Both the position numbers and the translations under genes were made by a program. A DNA stretch of 47,854 nt from assembly GCF_011320075.1 (NCBI RefSeq), contig NZ_JAANPA010000023.1, positions 1 through 47,854 on the forward strand. Direction: 5' to 3'. Below are positions 1-8,286 of the stretch, one piece after another. The DNA comes from Sphingosinicella sp. YJ22. GTDB lineage: Bacteria > Pseudomonadota > Alphaproteobacteria > Sphingomonadales > Sphingomonadaceae. Each line of letters begins with the position of its first letter. Position 1 is the stretch's first letter. The notes under the pieces are model-generated. The model made no database searches and was not told the origin of the DNA. It saw only the letters and a program-made list of their open reading frames with translations.

Positions 1-108
1 TCGCCGCCCTCCGGCGGCAAGCCGGGCGGCGGTAGGCCCGACACCAGGGGCCCGCGCACGCCCGGGAGCAAGCCGCCCCGCGGGCCGCGGCCGCCCCGTT
101 CCAAATGA
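1..108 (+). CDS. C-terminal tail of an unidentified P/G/R/K-rich protein (5' end outside window)
   Basis: Frame 1 is open from the first base to a TGA at 106-108 and encodes 35 residues made almost only of Pro, Gly, Arg, Lys and Ser. Low-complexity basic tails like this are common at the C termini of DEAD-box RNA helicases and RsuA/RluB-type pseudouridine synthases, but nothing here decides between them. An open frame of this length is weak evidence in such GC-rich DNA, so the composition is the main argument. The aldolase gene follows 65 bases downstream on the same strand. Confidence 0.45.
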   Translation, partial: SPPSGGKPGGGRPDTRGPRTPGSKPPRGPRPPRSK

Positions 109-173
109 CCCCATTTGTACCCCGTCCGCGCCTGCGATAGGGACGCGGCGACACGGCGTTTCGAACGAACATC

Positions 174-1079
174 ATGGAGATGAATCAAGTGGACATGACC
201 TCGAAGATCGCGACCGGCAACGGCTTCATCGCCGCGCTCGACCAGAGCGGCGGTTCGACCCCCAAGGCCCTCAAGGGCTACGGCATCGAGGAAGGCGCCT
301 GGGGCAGCGACGAGGAGATGTTCGGCCTCATCCACCAGATGCGCAGCCGAATCATCACGTCGCCGTCGTTCAGCGGTGACAAGGTGCTCGGCGCGATCCT
401 GTTCGAGCGCACCATGGACGGCCAGGTCGACGGCAAGCCGACCCCCCGGGCGCTGAAGGACAAGGGCGTCGTCCCCTTCATCAAGATCGACAAGGGTCTC
501 GAGGATGAGGCGAACGGCGTCCAGCTGATGAAGCCGATGCCGGAGCTCGACGCGCTGCTCGGCCGCGCCAAGGACCTCGGCGTGTTCGGCACCAAGGAGC
601 GCTCGGTCATCAACCTCGCCAACCGCGAAGGCATCGCCGCGGTGGTGAAGCAGCAGTTCGACGTCGCCCGCCAGGTGCTCGCCGCCGGCCTCGTCCCGAT
701 CATCGAGCCGGAGGTCAACATCAAGAGCCCGGAGCGCGCCGAGGCCGACGCCATCCTGCTCGACGAGCTGGTCAGGGCGCTCGACTCTATGCCGGGCGAC
801 GAAAAGGTCATGCTGAAGCTCAGCATTCCGGCAGAGGCCGGCCTGTTCGACCCGCTCGTCGATCATCCCCGAGTGCTTCGCGTCGTCGCCCTGTCGGGTG
901 GCTACAGCCGTCCCGACGCCTGCCGGGAGCTTTCGAAGAACCGCGGAATGATCGCCAGCTTCAGCCGCGCTTTGCTCGAGGACTTGCGCCACCAGATGAG
1001 CGACGCGGAGTTCGACCGCGCGCTGGGCCAGGCGATCGACGAGATCTACGAGGCCTCGACCGACAAGGTCGCCGCCTGA
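174..1079 (+). CDS. fda: Class I fructose-bisphosphate aldolase
   Basis: It cleaves fructose-1,6-bisphosphate to dihydroxyacetone phosphate and glyceraldehyde-3-phosphate through a Schiff-base lysine, in cytoplasmic glycolysis and gluconeogenesis. The 301-residue length and the N-terminal block GFIAALDQSGGSTPKAL match the short bacterial class I family. Further family blocks are ILFERTMDG, the lysine-containing VPFIKIDKG, PIIEPEVNI and VMLKLSIPAEAG; the Schiff-base lysine probably lies in VMLKLS. ATG codons at 174, 180 and 195 are all in frame and none has a clear ribosome site; 174 is used because it keeps the whole N terminus. It ends 6 bases before a convergent lipoprotein gene, leaving no room for a separate terminator. 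Confidence 0.93.
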   Translation: MEMNQVDMTSKIATGNGFIAALDQSGGSTPKALKGYGIEEGAWGSDEEMFGLIHQMRSRIITSPSFSGDKVLGAILFERTMDGQVDGKPTPRALKDKGVVPFIKIDKGLEDEANGVQLMKPMPELDALLGRAKDLGVFGTKERSVINLANREGIAAVVKQQFDVARQVLAAGLVPIIEPEVNIKSPERAEADAILLDELVRALDSMPGDEKVMLKLSIPAEAGLFDPLVDHPRVLRVVALSGGYSRPDACRELSKNRGMIASFSRALLEDLRHQMSDAEFDRALGQAIDEIYEASTDKVAA

Positions 1080-1085
1080 CCCAGC

Positions 1086-1454
1086 CTATCGGTTGTATTC
1101 GAACGTGAAGCGGTAGGCGCCGGGCTCGGTCCCGGCGCCGGCCACCCGGCCCGGCTCAGCCGCGACCAGGGCCAGCCGGCCGCCGGCATGCGTGACCGGC
1201 TCGCCGAGGGTGAGGTTGTAGGTGGCGCTGCCCGCTGAGCTGCGCACTTCCGTCCGAAGCACGACCCTGCCGGCCCATATGCAGCGTGCGTTGATCGGGC
1301 AGCGGCTGTCCTCAACCACGCGCAACGGACGAATGCTCAACCCGTTCACCGTGGCGATCTCGCCGAGCCCTGCCGTCGGCCCCGCCACCGCCGACGGCGT
1401 GGTGACGCAGGCGGCCAGGGTGGCGGCGAGGAGCGGAAGGATGAGGCCTTTCAT
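1086..1454 (-). CDS. Small predicted lipoprotein of unknown function
   Basis: 122 residues. The N terminus MKGLILPLLAATLAACV is a lipoprotein signal peptide with lipobox LAAC, so the mature protein probably starts at Cys16 and is membrane-anchored. The body has two further cysteines spaced five apart in a VEDSRCPINARCIWAG block that may form a disulfide, then beta-rich segments ending in TFEYNR. I do not recognise an enzymatic motif. It is convergent with the aldolase gene and divergent from thiE, whose ATG lies 35 bases away, so the two divergent promoters would have to share a very short interval. Confidence 0.75.
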   Translation of the reverse strand: MKGLILPLLAATLAACVTTPSAVAGPTAGLGEIATVNGLSIRPLRVVEDSRCPINARCIWAGRVVLRTEVRSSAGSATYNLTLGEPVTHAGGRLALVAAEPGRVAGAGTEPGAYRFTFEYNR

Positions 1455-1489
1455 TGGACCTGCCGTGCGGCTCGGCTAATGAGCGCGTC

Positions 1490-2173
1490 ATGAACGACGA
1501 TGACGACCTCCGCCTCGACCCCAATTTCGCTGCCCGCTTCGAGCGGCAGGGCAGGGGCGACTGCCAGCTGTACCTGATCTCGCCGGCGGACGTCGGCGGC
1601 GGGTTCGCCGACCGCTTGCGCGCGGCGCTGGACGGCGGCCCGGTCGCCGCCTTCCAGTTCCGAGTGAAGGACGTCAACGAGCATGAGGCGGCGCGGCTTG
1701 CCGAGCCCCTGCAGGCGATCTGCGCGGAGCGCGAGGTCGCCTTCATCGTCAACGACAGCATGAGCCTGGCCAAGCGCATCGGCGCCGACGGAGTCCATCT
1801 TGGCCAGCAGGACGGCGATCCGCGCGAGGCGCGCGCCCTGCTCGGCCCGTCGGCGCAGATCGGCGTGACGTGCCACGACAGCCGCCACCTCGCCATGGAG
1901 GCGGGCGACGCGGGCGCCGACTATGTCGCGTTCGGAAGCTTCTTCCCGACCACCACCAAGGCCGTCCGCCACCATCCCGATCCGTCGATCCTGTCCTGGT
2001 GGGCGACCCTGTTCGAGCTGCCCTGCGTCGCGATCGGCGGAATCACGCCCCATAACGGCCGGGTGCTGGTCGAGGCGGGGGCCGATTTCCTGGCGGTGTG
2101 CAATGCGGTGTGGGCGCATCCCGACGGCCCCGGCGCTGCCGTCGCCGCCTTCCAGGAGATCATGAAGCGGTAG
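1490..2173 (+). CDS. thiE: Thiamine-phosphate synthase family protein
   Basis: ThiE joins hydroxymethylpyrimidine diphosphate and thiazole phosphate to give thiamine phosphate in the cytoplasm. The 227-residue product carries the TIM-barrel family blocks: LYLISP, FQFRVKD, FIVNDSMSLAKRIGADGVHLGQQD, IGVTCHDS, ADYVAFGSFFPTTTK and VAIGGITPHN. A TTG codon lies in frame at 1454, but the ATG at 1490 is preferred because the extra residues are not family-like and the TTG overlaps the divergent gene. No TPP riboswitch can be seen: only 35 bases separate it from the divergent start. The catalytic blocks look intact, so thiamine synthesis is the likely role. Confidence 0.88.
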   Translation: MNDDDDLRLDPNFAARFERQGRGDCQLYLISPADVGGGFADRLRAALDGGPVAAFQFRVKDVNEHEAARLAEPLQAICAEREVAFIVNDSMSLAKRIGADGVHLGQQDGDPREARALLGPSAQIGVTCHDSRHLAMEAGDAGADYVAFGSFFPTTTKAVRHHPDPSILSWWATLFELPCVAIGGITPHNGRVLVEAGADFLAVCNAVWAHPDGPGAAVAAFQEIMKR

Positions 2174-2188
2174 CGAAAGGCACGGGCG

Positions 2189-2926
2189 ATGAGGATCATT
2201 GGCAGCTATGTCAGCCCCTATGTGCGCAAGGTCCTCGCCTGCCTCGCGCTCAAGCAGCTGAGCTACGAGATCGACCCGATCACGCCCTTCTTCGGCGGCG
2301 ACGCATTCGATCGGCTGAGCCCGCTGCGCCGAATCCCGGTGCTCATCGACGGCGACCTCACGCTGTGCGATTCCTCGGTCATCTGCGCCTATCTCGACGA
2401 GAAATATGGCGGGTATCACTTGCTGCCCGCCTTGCCCGAGGACCGCGCCCGCGCCCGCTGGCTTGAGGAGTTCGCCGACACCCGCCTCGGCGACCTGTTC
2501 ATCTGGAGCCTGTTCTACCAGCGCTTCGTTCGGCCCGCAGTGTGGGGCGAGGAGGGAGACCAGGCGCGGATCGACAAAGCTCTGGATGAGGGTATTCCGG
2601 CCGCACTGGACTATCTCGAGGGCGAGCTGCCCGCCAACGGGTTCCTGTTCGGCAAGATCGGCCTCGCCGACATCGCGCTCGCGAGCTTCTTCCGCAACGC
2701 GGCCTATGTCGAGTTCGAGGTCGATGCGCACCGCTGGCCGCGCACCGCCGCCTTCGTGGAGCGGACGCTCGCGAACGACGTCTTCGCCGATCTGCTGCCA
2801 TTCGAGCTGGCCCAGATCAGCACCAATCCGGCCGGGCGACGCAAGGCCCTGCTGGCCGCCGGGGCGCCGCTGGTCGCGGAGAGCGTCGGAACCTCCACGC
2901 CCCGGCGAGGGATGATGGCCCTCTAG
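2189..2926 (+). CDS. Glutathione S-transferase family protein
   Basis: 245 residues with the two-domain GST layout. An N-terminal thioredoxin-like domain (about 1-80) has SPYVRKVL at the active-site helix, the cis-proline segment RRIPVLID and the glutathione-gamma-glutamyl site DSSVICAYLDEKY. An all-helical C-terminal domain contains the N-capping-box-like GKIGLADIALASFF. The active-site position holds SPYV, so Ser or Tyr may activate the thiol. Substrate unknown. It starts 15 bases after thiE, suggesting cotranscription. Its TAG stop is interlocked with the stop of the convergent DUF72 gene inside one CTAG. Confidence 0.88.
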   Translation: MRIIGSYVSPYVRKVLACLALKQLSYEIDPITPFFGGDAFDRLSPLRRIPVLIDGDLTLCDSSVICAYLDEKYGGYHLLPALPEDRARARWLEEFADTRLGDLFIWSLFYQRFVRPAVWGEEGDQARIDKALDEGIPAALDYLEGELPANGFLFGKIGLADIALASFFRNAAYVEFEVDAHRWPRTAAFVERTLANDVFADLLPFELAQISTNPAGRRKALLAAGAPLVAESVGTSTPRRGMMAL

Positions 2927-3657
2927 CGCTCCGCCTGGCGCACCATCGTCTTCAATGTCTGGGCGTCATGGATGGCGTGAGCGTCGATGTCGTTGTTGAA
3001 ATAGCACCAGACGCTGCGGCCGCTGCGCGCCTGGCCAACGATCCAGTCGGTCCACCCGAGCAGCGCCTCGTCCGGATAGCGGCCCCAATATTTGCCCGAC
3101 GTCCCGTGGAAGCGGACATAGGCGGCGGCGCCGACGGCCCGGCGCTCGCTCGCCGATCCCGGCATGTCGTGCACGCAGAAGGACGCGTCGAAGCGCTCGA
3201 GAAGATCAAACGTCTCGGGAACATACCAGCTTTTATCACGAAATTCGAAGACGTTGATCACGTCCCTTGGCACCAGTTCGAGAAAACTTTCGAGCCGTTC
3301 GAGGTTCAGTTTGAACTGTGGCGGAAGCTGGTAGAGGATCGGCCCGAGCCTGTCGCCGAGATGGCGGAACGGCGGCATCATCCGCGCGAGCGGCTCCTCG
3401 CAATCCTTCAGCTTCTTGGCCTGGGTGAGAAAGCGGTTCGCCTTGACCGCGTAACAGAAGCCAGGCGGCGCCTGTTCGCGCCACTTGTCGAACGTCTCGG
3501 GCGCAGGGAGGCGATAGAAGCTGTTGTTGATCTCGACCGTGTCGAAATGCTCGGCGTAGAAGGCGAACCAGCGGCGCGCCGCGAGGCCCTTCGGATAGAA
3601 GAGCTCGCGCCAATGCTTGTAGTTCCAGCCCGAGCAGCCGATCCGGATGCGCTCCAT
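2923..3657 (-). CDS. DUF72 (YecE-like) protein
   Basis: 244 residues. The opening IRIGCSGWNYKHWR, followed by FYPKGL, the segment FDTVEINNSFYRLP, the FCYAVKANRFLT block and the later VYVRFHGT-type segment (here AYVRFHG) are hallmarks of the DUF72/YecE family. The family has a TIM-barrel-like fold and no settled biochemical role. It is probably cytoplasmic since there is no signal peptide. The ATG at 3657 gives the family N terminus directly. It is transcribed opposite to the GST gene and shares the final CTAG with it. Confidence 0.9.
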   Translation of the reverse strand: MERIRIGCSGWNYKHWRELFYPKGLAARRWFAFYAEHFDTVEINNSFYRLPAPETFDKWREQAPPGFCYAVKANRFLTQAKKLKDCEEPLARMMPPFRHLGDRLGPILYQLPPQFKLNLERLESFLELVPRDVINVFEFRDKSWYVPETFDLLERFDASFCVHDMPGSASERRAVGAAAYVRFHGTSGKYWGRYPDEALLGWTDWIVGQARSGRSVWCYFNNDIDAHAIHDAQTLKTMVRQAER

Positions 3658-3726
3658 GGGCCGGGAACGACGCAGACGCGCGTCGGTTCAGGCGTAAGCC
3701 CACGATCGTGGCCCGGCCATGAAAGG

Positions 3727-3760
3727 AGAAGAGCGGCCGCCCGCAGGAGACCGCTCCTCT
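3727..3760 (-). terminator. Candidate intrinsic terminator after the small secreted protein
   Basis: Read on the minus strand, AGAGGAGCGG and CCGCTCTTCT form a 10-bp stem with one G-U pair around a 14-base loop, followed by CCTTTC. It lies 17 bases past the stop codon at 3777. Because of the G-U pair the stem is perfect only in the minus-strand RNA, which fits a terminator for that gene. The T tract is short, so termination efficiency is uncertain. Confidence 0.4.
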
Positions 3761-3776
3761 GCTTGGGTCGATCGGA

Positions 3777-4034
3777 TCAGATAGGCCAGTCCGCCGGGTC
3801 CCACTCGCCGCGGGCGAGGGACTGTCCTTCGGCCGTTACGCATGCGCCGCGATTCTTGTAGCCGCGGCTTTCCCAATAGGTGGTTCCGCCCGTCGTCGGA
3901 CCGATATGGTCGCAGAGCCGGCCCGCCCAATAGCCATAGGCATTGCCGTTGGGCACCGCGGCGACGCTCGTCGGAATTGCGATCGTCGCGATGGCGCTGC
4001 ACGCCGCTGCGGCCGCAAGTAGGTGCTTCTTCAT
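3777..4034 (-). CDS. Small secreted protein, unknown function
   Basis: 85 residues from an ATG at 4034, which has a strong ribosome site (CAGGAGG) 6 bases upstream. A longer in-frame ORF exists, but its extra residues do not look like a protein start. The N terminus MKKHLLAAAAACSAIATIA is a signal peptide, probably cleaved after SVAA. The mature part is about 60 residues, rich in Gly, Tyr and Trp, with two cysteines (LCDH and GACVTAEG) that could form a disulfide. I do not recognise a family. A hairpin follows the gene, suggesting a monocistronic unit. Confidence 0.7.
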   Translation of the reverse strand: MKKHLLAAAAACSAIATIAIPTSVAAVPNGNAYGYWAGRLCDHIGPTTGGTTYWESRGYKNRGACVTAEGQSLARGEWDPADWPI

Positions 4035-4130
4035 CAAGGCCTCCTGTTTACGGAGTTGCTCAAGAAGCTTGCCGGCCCCCGCCTTACATACGCGCGTCAG
4101 TCGACAAGCGCGCTGTCTCCAGCGAGCCCG

Positions 4131-4159
4131 AAGACACACCCGGCGACGATGAGAGTCAA
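4131..4159 (-). promoter_or_regulatory. Candidate sigma-70 promoter for the small secreted protein
   Basis: On the minus strand TTGACT (4159-4154) is followed after exactly 17 bases by TGTCTT (4136-4131). This would give a leader of about 90 bases before the ATG at 4034. The -35 is near consensus; the -10 is poor. It lies in the 171-base gap between this gene and the TonB-receptor stop, which otherwise shows nothing clear. Confidence 0.35.
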
Positions 4160-4205
4160 TGTGAAATTAACCATATCTCCGTCCTGAAGCGGGACGGGAA
4201 TTCGC

Positions 4206-6431
4206 TCAGAATACGCGCCTGATGCTGAAGCCGATCGTTCGGCCCAGAGGGTCGAGATAGGCAGGCTGAAGCCCCTCGGGAACGGCGCCGGCGGTGGTCC
4301 GGACCCGCGCTCGTGAATCGAAGAGATTGCCGAGCTGCAGGGTCACCCGCGTCCCGGCCGTCCAGCGCTCGCGCGGCATGAGCTGGCCGAGATCGGCGAA
4401 GAGCCGCAGGTCGAAACGGGCGACCGAGGAAAAGGTCAGCATCTCCCCACTTGTCGTCCTTGCCCTGCTTTCGCCTTCGATGGACCCGTTCAGGCTCGCG
4501 CCGACGCCTCCGACCCCGACGGAAGCCTGCGCCTCGATGAGGTGACGCGAACGGCCGCCGCCAAGTCCGGCGACGCTTCCATCCAGGAAGTCGAGGAGAG
4601 GCAGGCCGTCGCGAACCAGCAAATCGTCGCGAATACGGACGGTGTGGAACAGGGCCAGGTTGAGGCGCCCGCCCGGGTCGGCGGCGGCCGCCGCTTCCCG
4701 AGCCGACGATGTCTCCCCGCGGAGACCAGGGCGCCGCCTGATCGGGATGTGCCAGTTGAGGCCCCAGCGGAACTGGTCGCGCCCGGCTCGGCTGAAATTG
4801 ATCAGGCTCTGGTCGACGGCGACCAGCCTGCCGGCGGAGTCGCGGACGAACCTGTCCGGAAAAGCCTGCTCGACCTCGCGGGTGATCGCGGGAAACGATC
4901 CGGCCAGGTTTTGCTCGCGGATCCGCGAGTAGGTCGCGGAGAGGTTCAGGCCCTGGACCGGCCGAAGCGTCGCTCCGGCGCGGAAGGTGTCGCGCCGGCT
5001 TGCGCGCAGGAACGGATTCCCGCCCGTCCGCAGGCGGACGATCGCCGTCTCGCCGCGGACGAAGTCGAACACCGGCACGTTGTCGAGCGCGACGGCAGGA
5101 TTGCCGAGATCCTCCAGGGACGGAGCCTCTTCCTCGTGAATATAGCCAAGGGCGACGGTCAACGGCCGCACCGGCGCCCAGTTCGCGCTCCCCTCGAAGC
5201 GGAAATGGGCCTCTTCGAAATCGTCGAAGGTCGCGCCGACGGTCACGCCCAATGTCAGGTCGCCGACGCCCCGCCCGCCTTGGTCCCTGCTGCTGAGCGG
5301 TAGGTCGAGCCCAATTGACGCCGCCGCCTGCGACCGGCTGAGCTCGACCTCCGGGAGGGGCGCGAGCGTCGATCGGCTCCGCGACGTCAGTTCGCTGAAC
5401 GCGACCCGGAGGCTGATCCCGGCTTCGCCGGCGGGCAGCCGGGCGATGGTCCGGCTGGCGAGGCCCTCGAGGTTGAAATCGATCCGCTCGCTCTCGGCCA
5501 GATAGGCGGCTGCCCCCGCAAGGGCCCCGCGGGTCTGGCCGGCGTTGAGCTGCCCGTCGGCCGCCGCGGTCCATTGCCAGCCCGCGCTGTCGCCGTGAGC
5601 CGAGGCCCCGATGCGGACGCTGACATCCTCGCGCACCCGGCGCAGCGGCTGGGCGGATGCGGAGGCGTCCGACGGTCCGGTCAAGTCCGTGGTCCGACGG
5701 ACCTCCGCCCGAGCGGTCGCGGCGTGGGAGATGCCTTCGGGACGAGACCGCGCCACCGTTCCGGCGATCGTCAACCTGTCCAGCTCGGGCAGGAGGCTGC
5801 GGAAGCTGCCAAGGCCTCCGGAAACACGCCGCTCGCTCTCGAGCAGGTCCTCGTTGTGAACCGCCGTGACGTTGAGGTTCCAGCGGGTGCCCGATCCGCT
5901 CCGGGCGATCGTGAAGCTTCCTTCCGGGCTTTCCCGCCCGCCCGCGGTCGCCTCGCGGTAGGTCACATCCACGACGCGTGTCGCGTAATTGGGACGAAGC
6001 ACGATGTTGAGGACCTTGGAGCCGACCCGGTAGCCGTAGCGCCGCGCCACCTCCTCGGACAGGATGTCGACCCGCAGGATCGCCTCCGGGGGGAGGTCGC
6101 CGATTTCGGAGAAGCTGCCGAGCCGCCTGCCGTTGAGCAGGACGACCGTCGGCCCGCCGCCGGCGCTGGTGCCCCGGGTCTCCAGCGCCAGCGCGTCGAC
6201 GAGCTCGCGCACTGTGCTCGCGCCATAGGCGGCGACGTCGGCGGGCTGGAGCTGGCGCTCCGGCTCGGGATTGCCGAAGGCGGCGCCATATGGCGCGGTG
6301 ACGATGATCGTATCTTCCTCGGGAGGCACGAGCTGGAAGTCGGCGGGCACTTGGGCACGCGCCGGCGTCCATGCATTGAGCATGAGCGCAAGGGCGACGA
6401 ACCACCAAGTCCAGCGACTCCGGCTCCGCAT
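4206..6431 (-). CDS. TonB-dependent outer-membrane receptor-like protein
   Basis: 741 residues. An N-terminal signal peptide ends near ARAQ (about residue 27). A possible TonB box (DTIIVTAP) is followed by a plug domain: the VRELVDALALETRG segment, VVLLNGRRLGSF, PPEAILRVDILSEEVARRYGYR and VLNIVLRP. The rest is a predicted beta-barrel with alternating aromatic/polar strands and a final aromatic (IRRVF), as expected for BAM recognition. Such proteins import siderophores, vitamins or glycans across the outer membrane with TonB energy; the ligand is not evident. No transport genes adjoin it. It is on the shorter side for this family. The start at 6431 gives the signal peptide directly. Confidence 0.85.
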   Translation of the reverse strand: MRSRSRWTWWFVALALMLNAWTPARAQVPADFQLVPPEEDTIIVTAPYGAAFGNPEPERQLQPADVAAYGASTVRELVDALALETRGTSAGGGPTVVLLNGRRLGSFSEIGDLPPEAILRVDILSEEVARRYGYRVGSKVLNIVLRPNYATRVVDVTYREATAGGRESPEGSFTIARSGSGTRWNLNVTAVHNEDLLESERRVSGGLGSFRSLLPELDRLTIAGTVARSRPEGISHAATARAEVRRTTDLTGPSDASASAQPLRRVREDVSVRIGASAHGDSAGWQWTAAADGQLNAGQTRGALAGAAAYLAESERIDFNLEGLASRTIARLPAGEAGISLRVAFSELTSRSRSTLAPLPEVELSRSQAAASIGLDLPLSSRDQGGRGVGDLTLGVTVGATFDDFEEAHFRFEGSANWAPVRPLTVALGYIHEEEAPSLEDLGNPAVALDNVPVFDFVRGETAIVRLRTGGNPFLRASRRDTFRAGATLRPVQGLNLSATYSRIREQNLAGSFPAITREVEQAFPDRFVRDSAGRLVAVDQSLINFSRAGRDQFRWGLNWHIPIRRRPGLRGETSSAREAAAAADPGGRLNLALFHTVRIRDDLLVRDGLPLLDFLDGSVAGLGGGRSRHLIEAQASVGVGGVGASLNGSIEGESRARTTSGEMLTFSSVARFDLRLFADLGQLMPRERWTAGTRVTLQLGNLFDSRARVRTTAGAVPEGLQPAYLDPLGRTIGFSIRRVF

Positions 6432-6713
6432 GACGGCGAGAATAGCGGCCGCAGCCGCACCGAGACGACGGCTGCTTGCGGCGGCTGGTCCCGGAGCGGG
6501 ACATGCAATTTGGCGTCCTCAATTTCGCAAGACTAAACAGTGCACTAAGAGTGGACGCTCAGATACGACCTAGACTTGGAAGCACTTCGTCCTGGGATGG
6601 GGTTTCCTGGATGAAAAGCATGTGTATACAGTGTCCTGTCGGCCACTATTCAAACCCGTTCTAGCATACGGAACGATGCGGGAGCGAAATGGGTTCTTCG
6701 CTGCGGTGGATAG
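6432..6713. other. 282-base divergent intergenic region (TonB receptor / M23 peptidase)
   Basis: This is the largest gene-free stretch. It holds a perfect 6-bp hairpin GTCCCG-GAG-CGGGAC at 6488-6502 in the receptor's leader, and an inverted repeat CGTTC-N9-GAACG at 6657-6675 that includes CTAGCATA upstream of the peptidase. The AT-richer segment 6506-6660 probably holds both promoters, but I see no pair of consensus hexamers worth calling. No tRNA, small RNA or short coding frame could be supported. Confidence 0.5.
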
Positions 6714-7355
6714 ATGAACCGGCTCAAGACCCTTCTCACCGTGGTCGTCACCGCGACCATCACCAGCCTGTTCTGGATCGTCGTCTACAACGGCGCGGCG
6801 TCGACCAGCAGCGCCAGCACCGCGACCGCCAATGCGGTCGCCGACCTGCCGCCGGGCAAGGCCGTCACCGCGACTCTCGAGGGGCCGGCGCGGCTGGTCG
6901 TGGCGCCGTCCGGCCTCGCCATACCCGTCGCCGGGATCGGCTCGCGCGACCTCGTGGACACCTATACCCAGTCGCGCTCCGGCGGCGCGCGCGTCCACAA
7001 TGCGATCGACATCATGGCGTCACGGGGCACTCCGGTGGTCGCCGCGGCGCCGGGAACCGTCGAGAAGCTGTTCTTCAGCGACGGCGGCGGCGGAATCAGC
7101 GCCTATGTCCGCTCCGATGACAGGCAGTGGATATATTATTACGCGCATCTCGACGCCTATGCGCCGGGCCTGCGCGAGGGTCAGCGGATCGCGCGCGGCG
7201 CCCCGATCGGCACGGTCGGCTCGACCGGCAACGCCAATCCCGCCGGCCCGCACCTCCACTTCGCGGTCAACCGCATGGCGCCCGGCGAGCGCTGGCACGA
7301 AGGCACGCCGGTCAATCCCTACCCGCTCCTTGCCGGAAATCGGGCATCCCGCTAA
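6714..7355 (+). CDS. M23 (LytM) family metallopeptidase, membrane-anchored
   Basis: 213 residues. One N-terminal membrane segment (about 7-26) is followed by a Ser/Thr/Ala-rich linker. The C-terminal LytM domain (about 75-210) carries the zinc ligands His95 and Asp99 (HNAID) and the HLH motif with His182, plus the family segments [40 protein letters not shown]. All four signature positions are present, so it is probably an active peptidoglycan endopeptidase facing the periplasm. The ATG at 6714 is the only start that preserves the membrane anchor. efp begins 38 bases downstream. Confidence 0.9.
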   Translation: MNRLKTLLTVVVTATITSLFWIVVYNGAASTSSASTATANAVADLPPGKAVTATLEGPARLVVAPSGLAIPVAGIGSRDLVDTYTQSRSGGARVHNAIDIMASRGTPVVAAAPGTVEKLFFSDGGGGISAYVRSDDRQWIYYYAHLDAYAPGLREGQRIARGAPIGTVGSTGNANPAGPHLHFAVNRMAPGERWHEGTPVNPYPLLAGNRASR

Positions 7356-7393
7356 AGGCGCCGCCACAGTTTCTCCTGACCAGCGAGCAGAGC

Positions 7394-7957
7394 ATGAAGA
7401 TCAGCGGCGTGGACATCCGTCCCGGCAACATCATCGAGTATGAGGGCGGCATCTGGCGCGCCGTGAAGATTCAGCACACCCAGCCCGGCAAGGGCGGCGC
7501 CTATATGCAGGTCGAGCTGAAGAACCTCCGCGACGGACGCAAGAACAATGTCCGCTTCCGCTCCGCCGAGACGGTCGAGCGGGTCCGTCTCGACACCAAG
7601 GATTTCCAGTTCCTCTTCGCCGACGGCGACACGCTCACTTTCATGGACAAGGAAACCTACGAGCAGACGACGCTGCCGCGGGACCTACTCGGAGACGCCG
7701 CGGCCTTCCTTCAGGACGGCATGGACGTGATCATGGAGCTCTACGACGAAGAGGCGATCAGCGTTCAGCTGCCCGACACGATCGAGGCGACGATCGTTGA
7801 GGCCGACGCCGTGGTGAAGGGCCAGACCGCTTCGTCCTCCTACAAGCCGGCCATTCTCGACAATGGCGTCCGGATCATGGTGCCGCCGCATATCGCATCG
7901 GGAACCCGGATCGTCGTCGACGTGTACGAGCAGACCTACGTCCGCCGCGCCGACTGA
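7394..7957 (+). CDS. efp: Elongation factor P
   Basis: EF-P binds between the P and E sites of stalled ribosomes and restores peptide-bond formation at polyproline stretches. The 187-residue product has the usual KOW-like domain I, with the loop PGKGGA and the modifiable lysine at residue 33, then two OB domains and the C-terminal signature family block ([16 protein letters not shown] at the end). The open frame extends upstream to 7127, but that part is a shadow of the peptidase gene; the ATG at 7394 gives the family start [12 protein letters not shown]. No beta-lysylation gene (epmA/epmB) is nearby. Confidence 0.97.
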   Translation: MKISGVDIRPGNIIEYEGGIWRAVKIQHTQPGKGGAYMQVELKNLRDGRKNNVRFRSAETVERVRLDTKDFQFLFADGDTLTFMDKETYEQTTLPRDLLGDAAAFLQDGMDVIMELYDEEAISVQLPDTIEATIVEADAVVKGQTASSSYKPAILDNGVRIMVPPHIASGTRIVVDVYEQTYVRRAD

Positions 7958-7966
7958 TCCGGCATC

Positions 7967-8284
7967 ATGCCCCTGATCGTCACCGACAGCAGCAGCTTCA
8001 CGGCAGAGCGCGCATGGGGCGCGCGCGACCTTGCCGAGGTGGAAGGCGCGACGGTTCGGCTTCACTGGACCGATAAGGCCTATCAGTGGCACGTCAACGA
8101 CGGCACGGAGGTGTTCGTCGTTCTCGATGGCGCGGTCGACATGCATTATCGCGAGTCCGGCTCGGAACATTCGGTCCGGCTGGAACCGGGATCGATCTTC
8201 GTCGCTGGGGTGGGTGAGGCTCACGTCGCAGTCCCGATCGGCGAGGCGCGCATCCTCGTCGTCGAACGCAAAGGTAGTATCTAA
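7967..8284 (+). CDS. Cupin-domain protein
   Basis: 105 residues forming a single small beta-barrel. The segments WHVNDGTEVFVVLDGAVDMHY and LEPGSIFVAGVGEAHVAVP correspond to the two cupin motifs: His at the first motif, Glu, and a late His as potential metal ligands, with the second motif shortened. Function cannot be told; single cupins of this size include isomerases and sensory barrels. It sits 9 bases after efp and 2 bases before the inositol-phosphatase gene, so the three are likely one operon. Confidence 0.8.
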   Translation: MPLIVTDSSSFTAERAWGARDLAEVEGATVRLHWTDKAYQWHVNDGTEVFVVLDGAVDMHYRESGSEHSVRLEPGSIFVAGVGEAHVAVPIGEARILVVERKGSI

Positions 8285-8286
8285 TC

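Noticed and set aside
102-117. Inverted repeat CAAATG-ACCC-CATTTG overlapping the first stop codon
   Set aside because: Six-bp arms with four-base loop and no T tract; too small to call a terminator or operator without other sites.
1455-1489. TPP riboswitch upstream of thiE
   Set aside because: Only 35 bases separate thiE from the divergent gene; the conserved THI-box sequence is absent and there is no room for it.
6657-6675. GTTC...GAAC inverted repeat upstream of the M23 gene as an SOS box
   Set aside because: The alphaproteobacterial LexA box is a direct repeat GTTC-N7-GTTC; this one is inverted with nine bases between, and no SOS gene follows.
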